32,349 bases of DNA from Streptomyces hainanensis (GCF_004348415.1 NZ_SMKI01000020.1:1-32349); one strand, 5' to 3'. Counted from the first letter of the stretch, positions 7,073 to 15,507 are shown. Numbers and translations are program-made. Notes: a model not told the origin generated them from the letters alone.

Positions 7073-7750
7073 TCAGCGCTCTCCTCGCAGAGGTGCGCGC
7101 CCAGCCCGCGCACCGCCACGTTCGGCGGATTCCTCGGGCAGCGGCAGCGGGTCAAGCAGCCAGGCGCCTTCGCCGAGCGCCGCGGGCGGCCCGGAAGCCC
7201 CGACGACGACGGTACGAACACCAGCCGCCGTTCCCTGGGCCGCGTCCCACGCGCTGTCTCCCACGAACACCGCGTCCGGCGCGTCCACGGAGAGCCGTGC
7301 GAGGGCGAGTACCAGCGCGTCCGGCTCCGGTTTGGGCCGGGCCACGTCGTCCGAGGCCACCGTCAGTGGCACGGCCAGGCCGCAGGAGTCGAGCAGCGCC
7401 TGGGCCGTGAGCCGGGAGCGTCCGGTGCACACCCCGGCCGCCACACCGTGCCGGCGCAGACCCGCGAGCACGGCGACCGCACCCGGCATGGGAGAGACCG
7501 GATCCGTCGCCAGCGCCGCGCGCAACGCCTCCTCGTACGCCTGCCGGGCCGGGACCAGTTGGTCCGGTCCGACCAGCTCGCGCAGCGTGCCGGTCTCCGT
7601 CGGGCGCTGCGCCCCGAACAGGCGGACGGCACTGGGCCGGCCCACGCCCACCGCCGCCGCCGCGAACCGCAAACAGTGCGCATGCGTGCGCCAACTGTCG
7701 ACGAGAGTGCCGTCCAGGTCGAACACCACCGCACGGACCGGGCGTCTCAT
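7073..7750 (-). CDS. HAD-superfamily phosphatase, partner of CobT-like enzyme
   Basis: Haloacid dehalogenase-type phosphatase of 225 residues with a helical cap. Motif I is FDLDGTLVDS (Asp11 nucleophile, Asp13 acid/base), motif II VCTGRSR, motif III around ARPKPEP, and motif IV VFVGDSAWDAAQG. The start codon overlaps the stop of the CobT-like gene by one base (TGATG), so the two are translationally coupled. CobT enzymes make alpha-ribotides, and in cobamide synthesis a phosphatase then gives the riboside. The pairing here suggests this enzyme strips the 5'-phosphate from a CobT product, although the cobamide pathway's own phosphatase (CobC) is of another family. The last 25 residues are Arg/Gly/Glu-rich and look disordered. 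The function is inferred from coupling; other phosphosugar substrates are possible. Confidence 0.88.
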   Translation of the reverse strand: MRRPVRAVVFDLDGTLVDSWRTHAHCLRFAAAAVGVGRPSAVRLFGAQRPTETGTLRELVGPDQLVPARQAYEEALRAALATDPVSPMPGAVAVLAGLRRHGVAAGVCTGRSRLTAQALLDSCGLAVPLTVASDDVARPKPEPDALVLALARLSVDAPDAVFVGDSAWDAAQGTAAGVRTVVVGASGPPAALGEGAWLLDPLPLPEESAERGGARAGRAPLRGER

Positions 7751-8832
7751 CAGATCCTCCTCACGTCGGGCACCAGCTCGACGAGCCGGGCCGGTGGTGT
7801 GTCCGAGGCGAGCGCGAGGGCGGAGTTGATCAGCCCCAGCGCGAGCGCCGCGCCACTCGCCATGCCAAGGCGCATCTCAAGGTCGAGCAACGGCCGTAGT
7901 CCGAGCGCGTCGAGGATCGCCTGGTGGCCGGGCTCGGCCGACCGGTGGGCGGCCACCAGGTAGCCCTGGACGGCGGGGCGGAGGCGGACAGCCACGAGCG
8001 CGGCGACGGCGGTGATGTAGCCGTCGAGGACGACGACTCTGCGCTGGGCGGCAGCGGTCAGTATCACGCCGACGTTGCCGGCGATCTCGTAACCGCCGAG
8101 TGCCGCGAGCAGGCGCAAGGGGTCATCGGGCAGTCCCCGCGTCCGCCCTACGGCGTCCGCCACGATGCCGCGTTTGCGCTCCACCGTGGCGGCATCGACT
8201 CCGGTGCCGGGGCCGACGACGGCGCTGGGCTGTGCGCCGAGCAGCCGCGCGGTGAGGGCAGCCGTCGCGGTGGTGTTGCCGATGCCTATCTCTCCCACGG
8301 CGAGCAGCGGCTCCTGCCCGAGGCGGTCCCGGGCGTACGCGGCACCGCGCAGGACGGCGTCGTGCGCCTGCTGAAGGGGCATGGCATCGGTATCGGTGAT
8401 GTCGCAGGTCCCGCCACCCGTTTTGTAGCGCTGGTCGCCCACCGGGCTGAGGAGGCCGACGTCGGCCCACTCAACACGGGCCGGGATCCGGTCCGCCATG
8501 ATGTTCAGCGGCGAGCGGCAGTCGGCGATGAGGCTCAGGACCCGGGCACCAACCTCGGGCCCGTACCGAGAGGTTCCGCGAGCGGCGACTCCGTGATCGG
8601 CGGCCAGCACGCTGATCACCGCGGGCAGCGGTCCGGGCGCGAGCTCACGCAGGATGCCCGAGATCCGGTAGGTGACCTCGTCCAGGTGGCCGAGGCTGCC
8701 CGCCGGGCGGGCCAGGGCGCGCTGGCGTATCCGCGACATGCGGGTGTGCGCGGAGGACGGCGGTTCGACGGCGGCGAGCAGCGCTTCCACGCGTGCGAGG
8801 GCGGACAGGTCGGCCGACGGGAGCTCAGCCAT
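7750..8832 (-). CDS. CobT-like nicotinate-nucleotide phosphoribosyltransferase
   Basis: Homologue of CobT, which moves phosphoribose from nicotinate mononucleotide to dimethylbenzimidazole with inversion to an alpha-linkage. Length (360) and motifs fit: RPAGSLGHLDEV near 42, AADHGVAARG near 78, GEIGIGNTT with Glu181, GPGTGVDAATVERK near 207, LGGYEIAGNVG near 245, and HRSAEPGHQAILDALGLRPLLDL near 296. In Salmonella CobT the catalytic base Glu317 lies in RLGEGTGA; here the motif is RLGMASGA, so the position is Met324. Glu181 corresponds to Glu174, with the same offset of 7. It overlaps the GT4 gene by 8 nt and the HAD gene by 1 nt, and no other cobalamin gene or B12 riboswitch is nearby. I infer a specialised phosphoribosyl transfer to a cluster intermediate; phenol-using relatives (ArsAB of Sporomusa) are a precedent. 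Confidence 0.88.
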   Translation of the reverse strand: MAELPSADLSALARVEALLAAVEPPSSAHTRMSRIRQRALARPAGSLGHLDEVTYRISGILRELAPGPLPAVISVLAADHGVAARGTSRYGPEVGARVLSLIADCRSPLNIMADRIPARVEWADVGLLSPVGDQRYKTGGGTCDITDTDAMPLQQAHDAVLRGAAYARDRLGQEPLLAVGEIGIGNTTATAALTARLLGAQPSAVVGPGTGVDAATVERKRGIVADAVGRTRGLPDDPLRLLAALGGYEIAGNVGVILTAAAQRRVVVLDGYITAVAALVAVRLRPAVQGYLVAAHRSAEPGHQAILDALGLRPLLDLEMRLGMASGAALALGLINSALALASDTPPARLVELVPDVRRI

Positions 8833-10114
8833 GGGCGCCTGCCTTCGCCAGGTGCTGTCCCAGATCGGACAGTTCCCGGGCGAAGCGCTCGTTGGTGAAG
8901 GTCTCCATGATCCTCTGCCGGGCCCGTTCGCCGCGAGTGGCGGCCTCCTCGGGGCGAGTCAGAGCCGCGCGGAGGGCGTGCGTGAGGTCGGCGGGGTCGA
9001 GGGTCCGGGCTCCGGAGGGTCCTCTCACCGGCACCGGATAGCCGAAGGAGTCCGAAGGCATCAGCTCGCGCAGCGAGTCCACGGCACTCGCGACGACCGG
9101 ACGGCCGAAGGCCATCATCTCCGCGCAGACGTAGCAGAAGGATTCCCACAGGCTGGGCACCACGGCGACATCGGCGACGGACATCCAGCCGAGTGCCTCG
9201 TGCCGCGGTATGTCGCCGAGGAAGGTGACCCGATCGGCCAGCCCCAGCTCGGTGGCCTGCCGTCGCAGGTTCGGCATCTCCGGCCCTTCTCCGACCAGGG
9301 CCAGGTGCGGAAGGACCCGCGGAGCTCCGGGCCGGTCGACCGGTCCCAGCCGCGCGAGGGCGGTGAGCAGCGGTCCGAAACCCTTGACGGGAACCAGCCG
9401 TCCACAGGCGACGAGCAGGGGCACGCTCGCGGGGTGCGGCCCGAGCAGAGCGGAGTGCCTGGCCAGACGCCCCGGGTCGGCCTCGACCTGGGCGATCTCG
9501 GCCGGATCGACACCCAGGTGGACGACCCGATGGGGGGCGTATGGTCCGGCGTAGTATCCGGTGATCGCGTCGGACAAGGCCTGGCTGATGAACACCGTGC
9601 AGTCACTGCCCCGCAGCGCCTTCTCCTCCACGGCGAGCAGATGCGTGCGATCGGCCGTCACTCCATTGGTGACCCGGTGGGCGTCGCGGTCGTAGGGCGT
9701 GATCGCCCGGAAGTCCTGGAGCAGGATGTTCACCAACGGCACGGAGTGAGCGCGGGCGAACATCGTCGCCTCGGGAAGGCAGAAGAGGTCGGGCAGGGCG
9801 ATGAAGTCCGGGATCCCCGTCTCGGCCGCCAGGCGTTCCGCGGCCGCGTGCATACGACGATGGACACGCAGGCTCTCGACGCCGAGGCCGGTGCCGGTGT
9901 TGTAGACGAGACCGGCACCGACGCGCAGGACGGTGACGCCGTCGACCTCCTCCCGCACCTCGCGGTCTTCGTGGGCGTGGGTGGTGACGACGGTGACCCG
10001 CCACCCCTCGCCGAGGAGACCGGTGGCCAGGTTGCGGGCGACGGTGCTGGTACCGCCCACCGTGGTCGGCGGGTACTCACGGGACAGGATGAAGACGCTG
10101 CGGGAGCTGTTCAT
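8825..10114 (-). CDS. Glycosyltransferase family 4 (GT-B, retaining)
   Basis: Glycosyltransferase of 429 residues with a two-Rossmann GT-B layout. The N-terminal acceptor domain begins with VFILSREYPPTTVGGTSTVARNLATGL, the standard GT4 opening with its glycine loop. The C-terminal donor domain has VACGRLVPVKGFGPLLTAL, LVGEGPEMPNLRRQATELGL, VTFLGDIPRHEALGWMS and the acid motif VVPSLWESFCYVCAEMMAFGRPVV, which binds the nucleotide sugar. It overlaps the upstream CDP-glucose 4,6-dehydratase gene by 4 nt (ATGA) and the CobT-like gene by 8 nt. The tight coupling suggests it handles either the CDP-deoxysugar or the sugar that the CobT-HAD pair builds on. One of three unrelated glycosyltransferases in the cluster. 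Donor and acceptor are not readable from sequence. Confidence 0.92.
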   Translation of the reverse strand: MNSSRSVFILSREYPPTTVGGTSTVARNLATGLLGEGWRVTVVTTHAHEDREVREEVDGVTVLRVGAGLVYNTGTGLGVESLRVHRRMHAAAERLAAETGIPDFIALPDLFCLPEATMFARAHSVPLVNILLQDFRAITPYDRDAHRVTNGVTADRTHLLAVEEKALRGSDCTVFISQALSDAITGYYAGPYAPHRVVHLGVDPAEIAQVEADPGRLARHSALLGPHPASVPLLVACGRLVPVKGFGPLLTALARLGPVDRPGAPRVLPHLALVGEGPEMPNLRRQATELGLADRVTFLGDIPRHEALGWMSVADVAVVPSLWESFCYVCAEMMAFGRPVVASAVDSLRELMPSDSFGYPVPVRGPSGARTLDPADLTHALRAALTRPEEAATRGERARQRIMETFTNERFARELSDLGQHLAKAGAHG

Positions 10115-11241
10115 GCCCGGGTGCCTCCGGTGGGGTCGGCAGGGGAGGAGGAGGGGACGTGAGCGAAGAATCGCGCGATCTGCTCGGCGGTCGCCTCCTG
10201 CGGTGGAGTCCCGGCGAGGACCGAGCGGTGCCAGTCGACGATGGCCGCCGCGGCGTCGTCGAGTCCGTAGCGGTGGTGCCAGTCCAGAGCGGCGGCGGCC
10301 AGGCGTCCATCCAGGCGGAGCAACTCCTCCTCGACGAAGCCGGGATCGAAGCCGTCCGCCAGCAGGACCGGTTCGTCGGTGGGGCCTTCCCGGCCGACGG
10401 CGGCCGTCCAGTGGGCGGCCAGGGTTGTCGCGAGTTCCCCGGCCGTGGCCCCGTCGCCGGGCGGTGCGAAGTTGAGGGCCGTGCCGGGTGCCACCGTCCC
10501 GTCGTCCAGAGCGTCGGCGAGCAGCAGCAGACCGCGTACGACGTCCAGGACGTGCTGCCAGGGACGTACGGCGGTGGCGCGGCGCAGACGGATCGGCGTT
10601 CCCGAGGACAGCGCGGCGACGGTGTCAGGAACCAGCCGGTGCTCGGTGTGGTCTCCGCCGCCGATGATGTTGCCGAAGCGGACGGAGGCGACTCGCGGGC
10701 GGCTGGCGTCCAGCAGTTTCGCGTAGCCCTCGAAGACCAGCTCCGCGGCGGCCTTGGACACGCTGTAGGGGCAGCCGCCGCCCATCTCGTCCGTCTCGCG
10801 GTAGGGCCAGGGCCAGGCCCGGTTGCGGTAGCACTTGTCGGAGGTCACATGTACCAGAACGCTGGGGGCACACCGGCGGGCCGCTTCGAGGATGTTGACG
10901 GATCCGTTGATGTTGGTGGTGAGGGTGGTGTGCGGATCCTCCCATCCGACGCGGACGACGGGCTGGGCCGCGAGGTGGAAGACCGCGTCGTAGGGGGCGC
11001 CGGACATGACCCGGTGGACCGCGTCGAAGTCCCGGATGTCCCCGAGATGACCCTTGACGCCGTGTGCCGTCAACCAGGTGTGCCGATCGCGGGTCGCGCG
11101 GGTGTCGTTGAGGGCGAATCCGTCCACTTCGGCGTTGAGGTGCCGCAACGTCATGGCCAGCCAGGAGCCGACGAAACCACTGTGGCCGCTGATCAGCACC
11201 CGACGTCCGTCCCACCGTGTCCTCAGACCGGAGTCAGCCAT
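10111..11241 (-). CDS. rfbG: CDP-glucose 4,6-dehydratase
   Basis: Extended SDR that converts CDP-glucose to CDP-4-keto-6-deoxyglucose with bound NAD. The glycine motif is GHSGFVGSWL near residue 18. The catalytic region reads VTSDKCYRNRAWPWPYRETDEMGGGCPYSVSKAAAEL (given in parts: VTSDKCYRNR, WPWPYRETD, PYSVSKAAAE). This block, with the YxxxK pair, separates RfbG from dTDP-glucose dehydratases. RFGNIIGGGDHTEHRLVPD and RPWQHVLDVVRG follow as expected. ATG 11241 is favoured because GAGAGGG lies six bases upstream; an ATG at 11247 is too close to that site. It overlaps the cytidylyltransferase gene by 19 nt, and together they make a two-step CDP-deoxysugar supply. No dehydrase, epimerase or aminotransferase follows in the window, so the 4-keto sugar must be finished by other enzymes here or elsewhere. 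Confidence 0.93.
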   Translation of the reverse strand: MADSGLRTRWDGRRVLISGHSGFVGSWLAMTLRHLNAEVDGFALNDTRATRDRHTWLTAHGVKGHLGDIRDFDAVHRVMSGAPYDAVFHLAAQPVVRVGWEDPHTTLTTNINGSVNILEAARRCAPSVLVHVTSDKCYRNRAWPWPYRETDEMGGGCPYSVSKAAAELVFEGYAKLLDASRPRVASVRFGNIIGGGDHTEHRLVPDTVAALSSGTPIRLRRATAVRPWQHVLDVVRGLLLLADALDDGTVAPGTALNFAPPGDGATAGELATTLAAHWTAAVGREGPTDEPVLLADGFDPGFVEEELLRLDGRLAAAALDWHHRYGLDDAAAAIVDWHRSVLAGTPPQEATAEQIARFFAHVPSSSPADPTGGTRA

Positions 11242-12014
11242 GGGCATCCCTCTCGCGCGATCAGGTCTTCCGCCTCGGCGAAGTCCTTGTAAGTGTCGAA
11301 GGGCAGCCAGAACCCCTCGTGGACGACCGCGCGGACCTCGCGTCGGGCGACGAGACGGGGAATGACGTCTTCCTCCAGAGCGCCGGACCCTTCGGCGAGG
11401 TGGCCGAAGAGCGCCGGCCCACACACGAAGTAGCCCGCGGAGATCAGTTCCGGACGCTCGGGCTTCTCGGAGAAGGAAGTGACCAAGTGGTCAGGACCCA
11501 GCCGGATTTCGCCGTAGCGGGACCGGACCCGGGTGGCGGCCATGGTGAGAACCGGGTCCGCCGCCTCGTGCACGGACAGCAGCGTGTCAAGGTCGAGGTC
11601 GGACAGCACGTCCGCGTACCCCAGCACGAAGGGCCGGTCGCCGATGTACGGCCGGGCGTCCCACAGGCGCCGGGTCTTCTCGGCCAGCGGTCCGCTGTCG
11701 ACCAGGGTCACCCGGGAGCGGGGGGTGGCGAACCGGCGTGCGCCGTCCGCCCCGGTTTCGACCGCCTCGAGACGTACCCCGTATTCGTCCAGCAGCACCT
11801 GTTCCATGTCCTGCGCGCCATATCCGACACAGAGCACGAACTCGTCCAGGCCGAAGGCCCGGTAGTAGTCGAGTACATGCAGCAGGAGGGCCCTGCCGTC
11901 GGGCAGCGGGCGTAACGGTTTGGGTGTATCGTCCCCGGGCGCACGCTGCCGCAGCCCCAGCCCGCCGCACAGGAGTACGACGGGGGGCCTGCTCGCGGAC
12001 GGGGGAACCGTCAT
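11223..12014 (-). CDS. rfbF: Glucose-1-phosphate cytidylyltransferase
   Basis: Nucleotidyltransferase of 263 residues that joins CTP and glucose 1-phosphate into CDP-glucose. The N-terminal loop reads LLCGGLGLRQRAPGDDTPKPLRPL, a variant of the GGxGTRL...PKPL signature with Leu in place of Thr. VTLVDSGPLAEKTRRLWDAR with YIGDRPFVLGYADVLSDLDL matches the RfbF-specific middle, and FWLPFDTYKDFAEAEDL is the usual end. It overlaps the carbamoyltransferase stop by 4 nt and the dehydratase start by 19 nt, so three sugar genes are coupled. Codon 34 (the Leu after PKP) is TTA, so translation may depend on the bldA tRNA, and the polar arrangement would make the downstream genes follow. Specificity for CTP rather than dTTP is supported mainly by its RfbG neighbour. 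Confidence 0.9.
   Translation of the reverse strand: MTVPPSASRPPVVLLCGGLGLRQRAPGDDTPKPLRPLPDGRALLLHVLDYYRAFGLDEFVLCVGYGAQDMEQVLLDEYGVRLEAVETGADGARRFATPRSRVTLVDSGPLAEKTRRLWDARPYIGDRPFVLGYADVLSDLDLDTLLSVHEAADPVLTMAATRVRSRYGEIRLGPDHLVTSFSEKPERPELISAGYFVCGPALFGHLAEGSGALEEDVIPRLVARREVRAVVHEGFWLPFDTYKDFAEAEDLIAREGCPWLTPV
11913..11915 (-). promoter_or_regulatory. TTA codon (possible bldA control)
   Basis: In-frame TTA leucine codon 34 of the cytidylyltransferase gene. TTA is the rarest codon in streptomycetes and is read by the developmentally controlled bldA tRNA, so its place at the head of a coupled gene set may time expression. Confidence 0.75.
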
Positions 12015-13660
12015 GGTTGTACCACCTTGCGCACGACGAGGTCACCAAGCACCAGCAGGTCGATTTCGGTGTTCAGGAAGCAGCGGATCGCGTCGCGCGG
12101 CGTCTCGACGATGGGCTCCTCGTTGTCGTTGAACGAAGTGTTGAGGAGCACGGGAACACCGGTGAGCCGATCGAAGGCTGTGAGGAGTTCGGCCAGCCTC
12201 GGGTTGAGCTGGGGCAGGACAGTCTGGAGCCGAGCTGTGCCGTCGACATGTGTGACGGCGGGGATCACGCGCTGCTTGTCCTCGCGTACCCGTGGGACGA
12301 GCAGCATGTACGGAGCGGGCACGTCCGTGGTGAAGTACTCCTTCTGACGGTCGGCCAGCACGATGGGAGCGAAGGGACGGAACGGCTCCCTGTGCTTCAC
12401 CTTCGCGTTGATGCGGTCCTTCATGTCGGCGGCTCGTGGGTCGGCGAGGATGCTGCGGTTGCCCAGGGCCCGCGGGCCGATCTCGGAGCGTCCCTGGAAC
12501 CAGCCGACGATGGCGCCGGCGGCGAGTTCGGAAGCGACCCGCCCATACAGGTCGTCTGGGCGTTCGACGCTGAGCCGGCCGGCCTCCTCGGTGAGCGCGG
12601 CGCTGAGGTCGGCAGCGCCGTACTCACGCCCCAGATAGGGGGAGAAGGGCTGGGCCGAGGGCTGCCAGGCATGCCCCCCCAGGGTGTAGTAGCCGTACAG
12701 GGCCGCACCCAGGCCGGTGCCCTGGTCTCCGGCGGCGGGCACGATGTGGATCCGCTCGAACGGTGTCTGCTCCAGCAGTTTGTAGTTGGCGACGCTGTTC
12801 AGCGCGACTCCGCCGGCCAGACACAGATCGGTGAGTCCGGTGCGTTCGTGCAGTTGCCGGGCCAGCGTGAGCACGATCCGTTCGGTGTGCTCCTGCACGG
12901 CGTACGCGAAGTCGGCGCGTACCTCGTCCCGGGCGGCCGTGGTGCCCGCCTTCCTCAACTCCTTTTCGACCATGGCCCGCAGGGCGATCTGCTGCGTGGT
13001 GGACTGGCGGAACTCGCCGTCGACGAGGGCGTAGGTGGTCCCCAGCTCCTCCACGTAGCGCGGTGTGCCGTAGGGGGCGAGGCCCATCGTCTTCCCGGGC
13101 GCGCCCATGCCACCGGAGGTGAAGAAGCCGATCGCCTTCGACACCGCCTCGTACATCCAGCCCACCGAGTCCTCGTACGGGTCCTCGGAGCGCTGGTCGG
13201 TGAGGGTGACCCGGCCCTGCTGGCCGTGGACGACGGTCATCCCCTCGGGCCCGGACGCGTAGGAGGTGATGGTCTCCCCGTACGGTTCCCCGTCACGGGT
13301 GACCTTCGACCCCCTGCCGTCCATGACGAGCACCGCGGCCCGCTCGAACGGTGAGGTGTAGAACGTGCTGGCGGCGTGTGCCAGATGGTGTCCCATCCAG
13401 GTCACCCGGTCGCGGTGGCGCAGGGTGTAGACGGGGTTGATGAAGTCGTTGGCGACCACGAGATCGATGTCGGCCAGGTCGACACCCGCCGCGGACAGGA
13501 CGTAGTCGGCCGCCAGGCAGCGTTGCAGCCGGGGCCCCAGCCCGAAAGCGATCTTCACTCGGGTGAGCCGTTCCTCCTCGACGGCCGAGCGCACCTCGCC
13601 GTTCTCGACGAGCGCGGCGCAGAAGTCGTGATGGGACCCTCCGAGACCGAGCACACGCAT
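12011..13660 (-). CDS. O-carbamoyltransferase (TobZ/NodU/CmcH family)
   Basis: Transfers a carbamoyl group from carbamoyl phosphate, through carbamoyl-AMP, to a hydroxyl. Its 549 residues match the two-domain family. The N-terminal Kae1-like domain has MRVLGLGGSHHDFCAAL, GHHLAHAASTFYTSPF and VMDGRGSK. The middle has GGMGAPGKTMGLAPYG, LCLAGGVALNSVANYKL and AAGDQGTGLGAALYGY. The C-terminal YrdC-like part has GRSEIGPRALGNRSILADPR, KHREPFRPFAP and VLLNTSFNDNEEPIVETP. The conserved histidines of the metal and carbamoyl-adenylate site are in place. Its stop overlaps the cytidylyltransferase start (ATGA), so the acceptor is most likely a sugar hydroxyl, perhaps of the CDP-deoxysugar or its transferred form, as in novobiocin and tobramycin routes. 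It predicts a carbamate in the final product. Confidence 0.95.
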   Translation of the reverse strand: MRVLGLGGSHHDFCAALVENGEVRSAVEEERLTRVKIAFGLGPRLQRCLAADYVLSAAGVDLADIDLVVANDFINPVYTLRHRDRVTWMGHHLAHAASTFYTSPFERAAVLVMDGRGSKVTRDGEPYGETITSYASGPEGMTVVHGQQGRVTLTDQRSEDPYEDSVGWMYEAVSKAIGFFTSGGMGAPGKTMGLAPYGTPRYVEELGTTYALVDGEFRQSTTQQIALRAMVEKELRKAGTTAARDEVRADFAYAVQEHTERIVLTLARQLHERTGLTDLCLAGGVALNSVANYKLLEQTPFERIHIVPAAGDQGTGLGAALYGYYTLGGHAWQPSAQPFSPYLGREYGAADLSAALTEEAGRLSVERPDDLYGRVASELAAGAIVGWFQGRSEIGPRALGNRSILADPRAADMKDRINAKVKHREPFRPFAPIVLADRQKEYFTTDVPAPYMLLVPRVREDKQRVIPAVTHVDGTARLQTVLPQLNPRLAELLTAFDRLTGVPVLLNTSFNDNEEPIVETPRDAIRCFLNTEIDLLVLGDLVVRKVVQP

Positions 13661-13699
13661 GTGTCAATCCACCTCCGTTTCCGTCGACGTGAGCCGGGT

Positions 13700-14632
13700 T
13701 CACTTGCCGGCCAGGCGGGCCACTACCTCGGCGAATGGCTCCTGTTGGGCCGCGGGCAGCACCCAGTAGCTGATTCCGTACCGCTCCCTGCGGGCCAGCA
13801 GCCGGTCGCAGACCTCGTTCACCCCGCCGATCAGAGCGAGGGGGGAGTCGAGTGCCTCGGCGGGCGGCAGCCCGAACTGGCGGGAGAGCACCCGGTCCGC
13901 GTAGCGGGCGCTGTCGGGGACGATCGCCGCGGCGAAGAGCAGGCACTGGAACTCGTGTTCCACCGTGCGGGTGCCGGCGGCCTCACGGACCCAGCGGACC
14001 CGTTCGTCGAAGCGCTCGGCGCGCGCCGAGGGGCCGAAGGTGCTGTCCTTGCGGCCCGAGGAGAGCTGGGCGGACAGCGAGACGATGTCCGCATGACGCG
14101 CGGCCGCTCGCAGCATGAGCCGACCGCCGCCGCCCATGGCCCACCGGGCAGGCTGCGGGCGGGGTTCACCGACCGCGCCGTCCGCCGACACCAGTCGCCC
14201 ACGGGTGGTCACCGTGCCCCGGTCCCACAGTTCTCGCAGGATGAGCGAGGTCTCCTCCAAACGCTCGATCCGTACGGGGGCCGGTTCGACGGGCAGACCC
14301 GCGCGGATGAAGTCGGAGTCCAGCCAGCCCGCACCCAGACCGATCTCCAGCCGGCCGGGGGCGGCCTGGTCGAGGGTGGCGAGCTCCTTGTAGAGCACGG
14401 CTGGTTGGCGCAGACCGGCGGCGAGCATCAGCGTGCCGAGAGCGAGGGAGGAGGTGTGTTCCGCGGCGATGGCCAGGGAGGTCAGCGGACCCCATTCCCG
14501 GTCCATGTGATCCGGGACCAGCAGCGAGGAGTATCCGAGGTCCTCGGCGCGTCGGCACTGCTCGCGCCAGGCTGCCGCGTTCCTGGCCCCGCCGGCCAGT
14601 ACACCGAAGCGGAACGGGCGAGGGTCGTTCAT
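13700..14632 (-). CDS. LLM-class flavin/F420-dependent oxidoreductase
   Basis: Luciferase-like TIM-barrel oxidoreductase of 310 residues. It starts FRFGVLAGGARNAAAWREQC and SSLLVPDHMDREWGP, then LALGTLMLAAGLRQPAVLYKELATLDQAAPGRLEIGLGAGW (in parts: GTLMLAAGLRQPAVL, ELATLDQ, GRLEIGLGAGW), which is the core of the F420-type subgroup. The late segment WAMGGGGRLMLRAAARHADIVSL binds the cofactor phosphate in relatives. It overlaps the nitrilase gene by 4 nt (ATGA) and is separated from the carbamoyltransferase by 39 bp. Its tight coupling with the nitrilase-fold and Gfo/Idh genes suggests a three-enzyme sub-pathway, perhaps making a sugar or amine building block. FMN with a reductase partner or F420 are both possible; F420 is common in actinomycetes. 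Confidence 0.9.
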   Translation of the reverse strand: MNDPRPFRFGVLAGGARNAAAWREQCRRAEDLGYSSLLVPDHMDREWGPLTSLAIAAEHTSSLALGTLMLAAGLRQPAVLYKELATLDQAAPGRLEIGLGAGWLDSDFIRAGLPVEPAPVRIERLEETSLILRELWDRGTVTTRGRLVSADGAVGEPRPQPARWAMGGGGRLMLRAAARHADIVSLSAQLSSGRKDSTFGPSARAERFDERVRWVREAAGTRTVEHEFQCLLFAAAIVPDSARYADRVLSRQFGLPPAEALDSPLALIGGVNEVCDRLLARRERYGISYWVLPAAQQEPFAEVVARLAGK

Positions 14633-15507
14633 CGGGCTGCTCCGTCCGTGGGAAGGACCGCGGGTGGACGGGTACGGGGCACCGTCAGCGCGTGATACGC
14701 GCTGGGGCGTCGGTGGGCGCCGCCCCAGATGGTCCGGGCGCGGTAGGCGCGCAGTGCGGTGAGGTCGAGGTCCGCGGTGACGAGTTCCTGGTGGGTTCCG
14801 GCGAGCGCGAGCCGGTGGTCACGTGGCCGCGCCCGCTCGACGGCGCGGCCATCGAAGACGCAGGAGCGGCCGTTCACGGTGGGAAGCGGATAGTTGGCCA
14901 CGGCCACCGCGGCGGCGTTCTCCAACGCCCGCGTCCGGATCTGGGCGAGGCGGTCGTCGCACAGGAACGAGGCGTTGGGACAGACGATCAGTTCCGCGTC
15001 GTCCAGCGCCAGGACCCGGGCCGCCTCCGGGAACTCACGGTCGAAGCAGATCATCACACCGAGCCGTACGGGACCTTCAGCCGTGTCGAGGGTGACCGCC
15101 CGAAGTGTCTCGCCAGGGGTGAGTACCCGTTCCCAGGAAAAGTCGCACACATGGACCTTGCGGTACACCCAGACCAGGGTGCCTGTCCGGTCGATGACGG
15201 CCGCCGCGTCGCTGACTCCCGTGCGCTCGGCCCGCAGGTACGTGGTCACCACGGCGATTCCGAGGCGGGCCGCGGCCTCTTTGAACCCGGACAGCCAGGG
15301 CCCGGTGTCCTCGACGGCCAGGTCCGCCCAGGCGCGGGCGCCCGCCGCGTCCTCGGGGCACGGGGCGTAGCCGGTCTGCCACAGTTCCGGGAAGACCACG
15401 AGGTCGGCGCCGAGTTCGGCCGCGCGCTCGCATGCGGCGAGCCCGCGCCGGAGATTCTCCTCGGGGGCGGCCTCGGCGGCGCGCCACTGGACGAGCGCGA
15501 TCCTCAT
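14629..15507 (-). CDS. Nitrilase-superfamily amidohydrolase
   Basis: Carbon-nitrogen hydrolase of 292 residues that cleaves or transfers an amide, carbamoyl or nitrile group. The catalytic triad is visible: Glu in VVFPELWQTGY, Lys in YRKVHVCDFSWE, and Cys in LGVMICFDREFPE. The neighbouring second Glu is also in place. It begins MRIALVQWRAAEAAPEENL, standard for the family. The start at 15507 overlaps the Gfo/Idh stop by 4 nt and its stop overlaps the LLM gene start by 4 nt; the long upstream extension of the frame has no family similarity. Closest in style to N-carbamoylputrescine amidase and aliphatic amidase branches, but the substrate is unclear. In a cluster with carbamoyl and amide chemistry it could unmask an amine or hydrolyse an amide intermediate. 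Confidence 0.92.
   Translation of the reverse strand: MRIALVQWRAAEAAPEENLRRGLAACERAAELGADLVVFPELWQTGYAPCPEDAAGARAWADLAVEDTGPWLSGFKEAAARLGIAVVTTYLRAERTGVSDAAAVIDRTGTLVWVYRKVHVCDFSWERVLTPGETLRAVTLDTAEGPVRLGVMICFDREFPEAARVLALDDAELIVCPNASFLCDDRLAQIRTRALENAAAVAVANYPLPTVNGRSCVFDGRAVERARPRDHRLALAGTHQELVTADLDLTALRAYRARTIWGGAHRRPSAYHALTVPRTRPPAVLPTDGAAR

Noticed and set aside
7750..10114. Search for a cobalamin riboswitch or further cobalamin genes near the CobT-like gene
   Set aside because: The upstream DNA is the coding sequence of the GT4 gene, and no B12-box-like element or other cobalamin gene is present.
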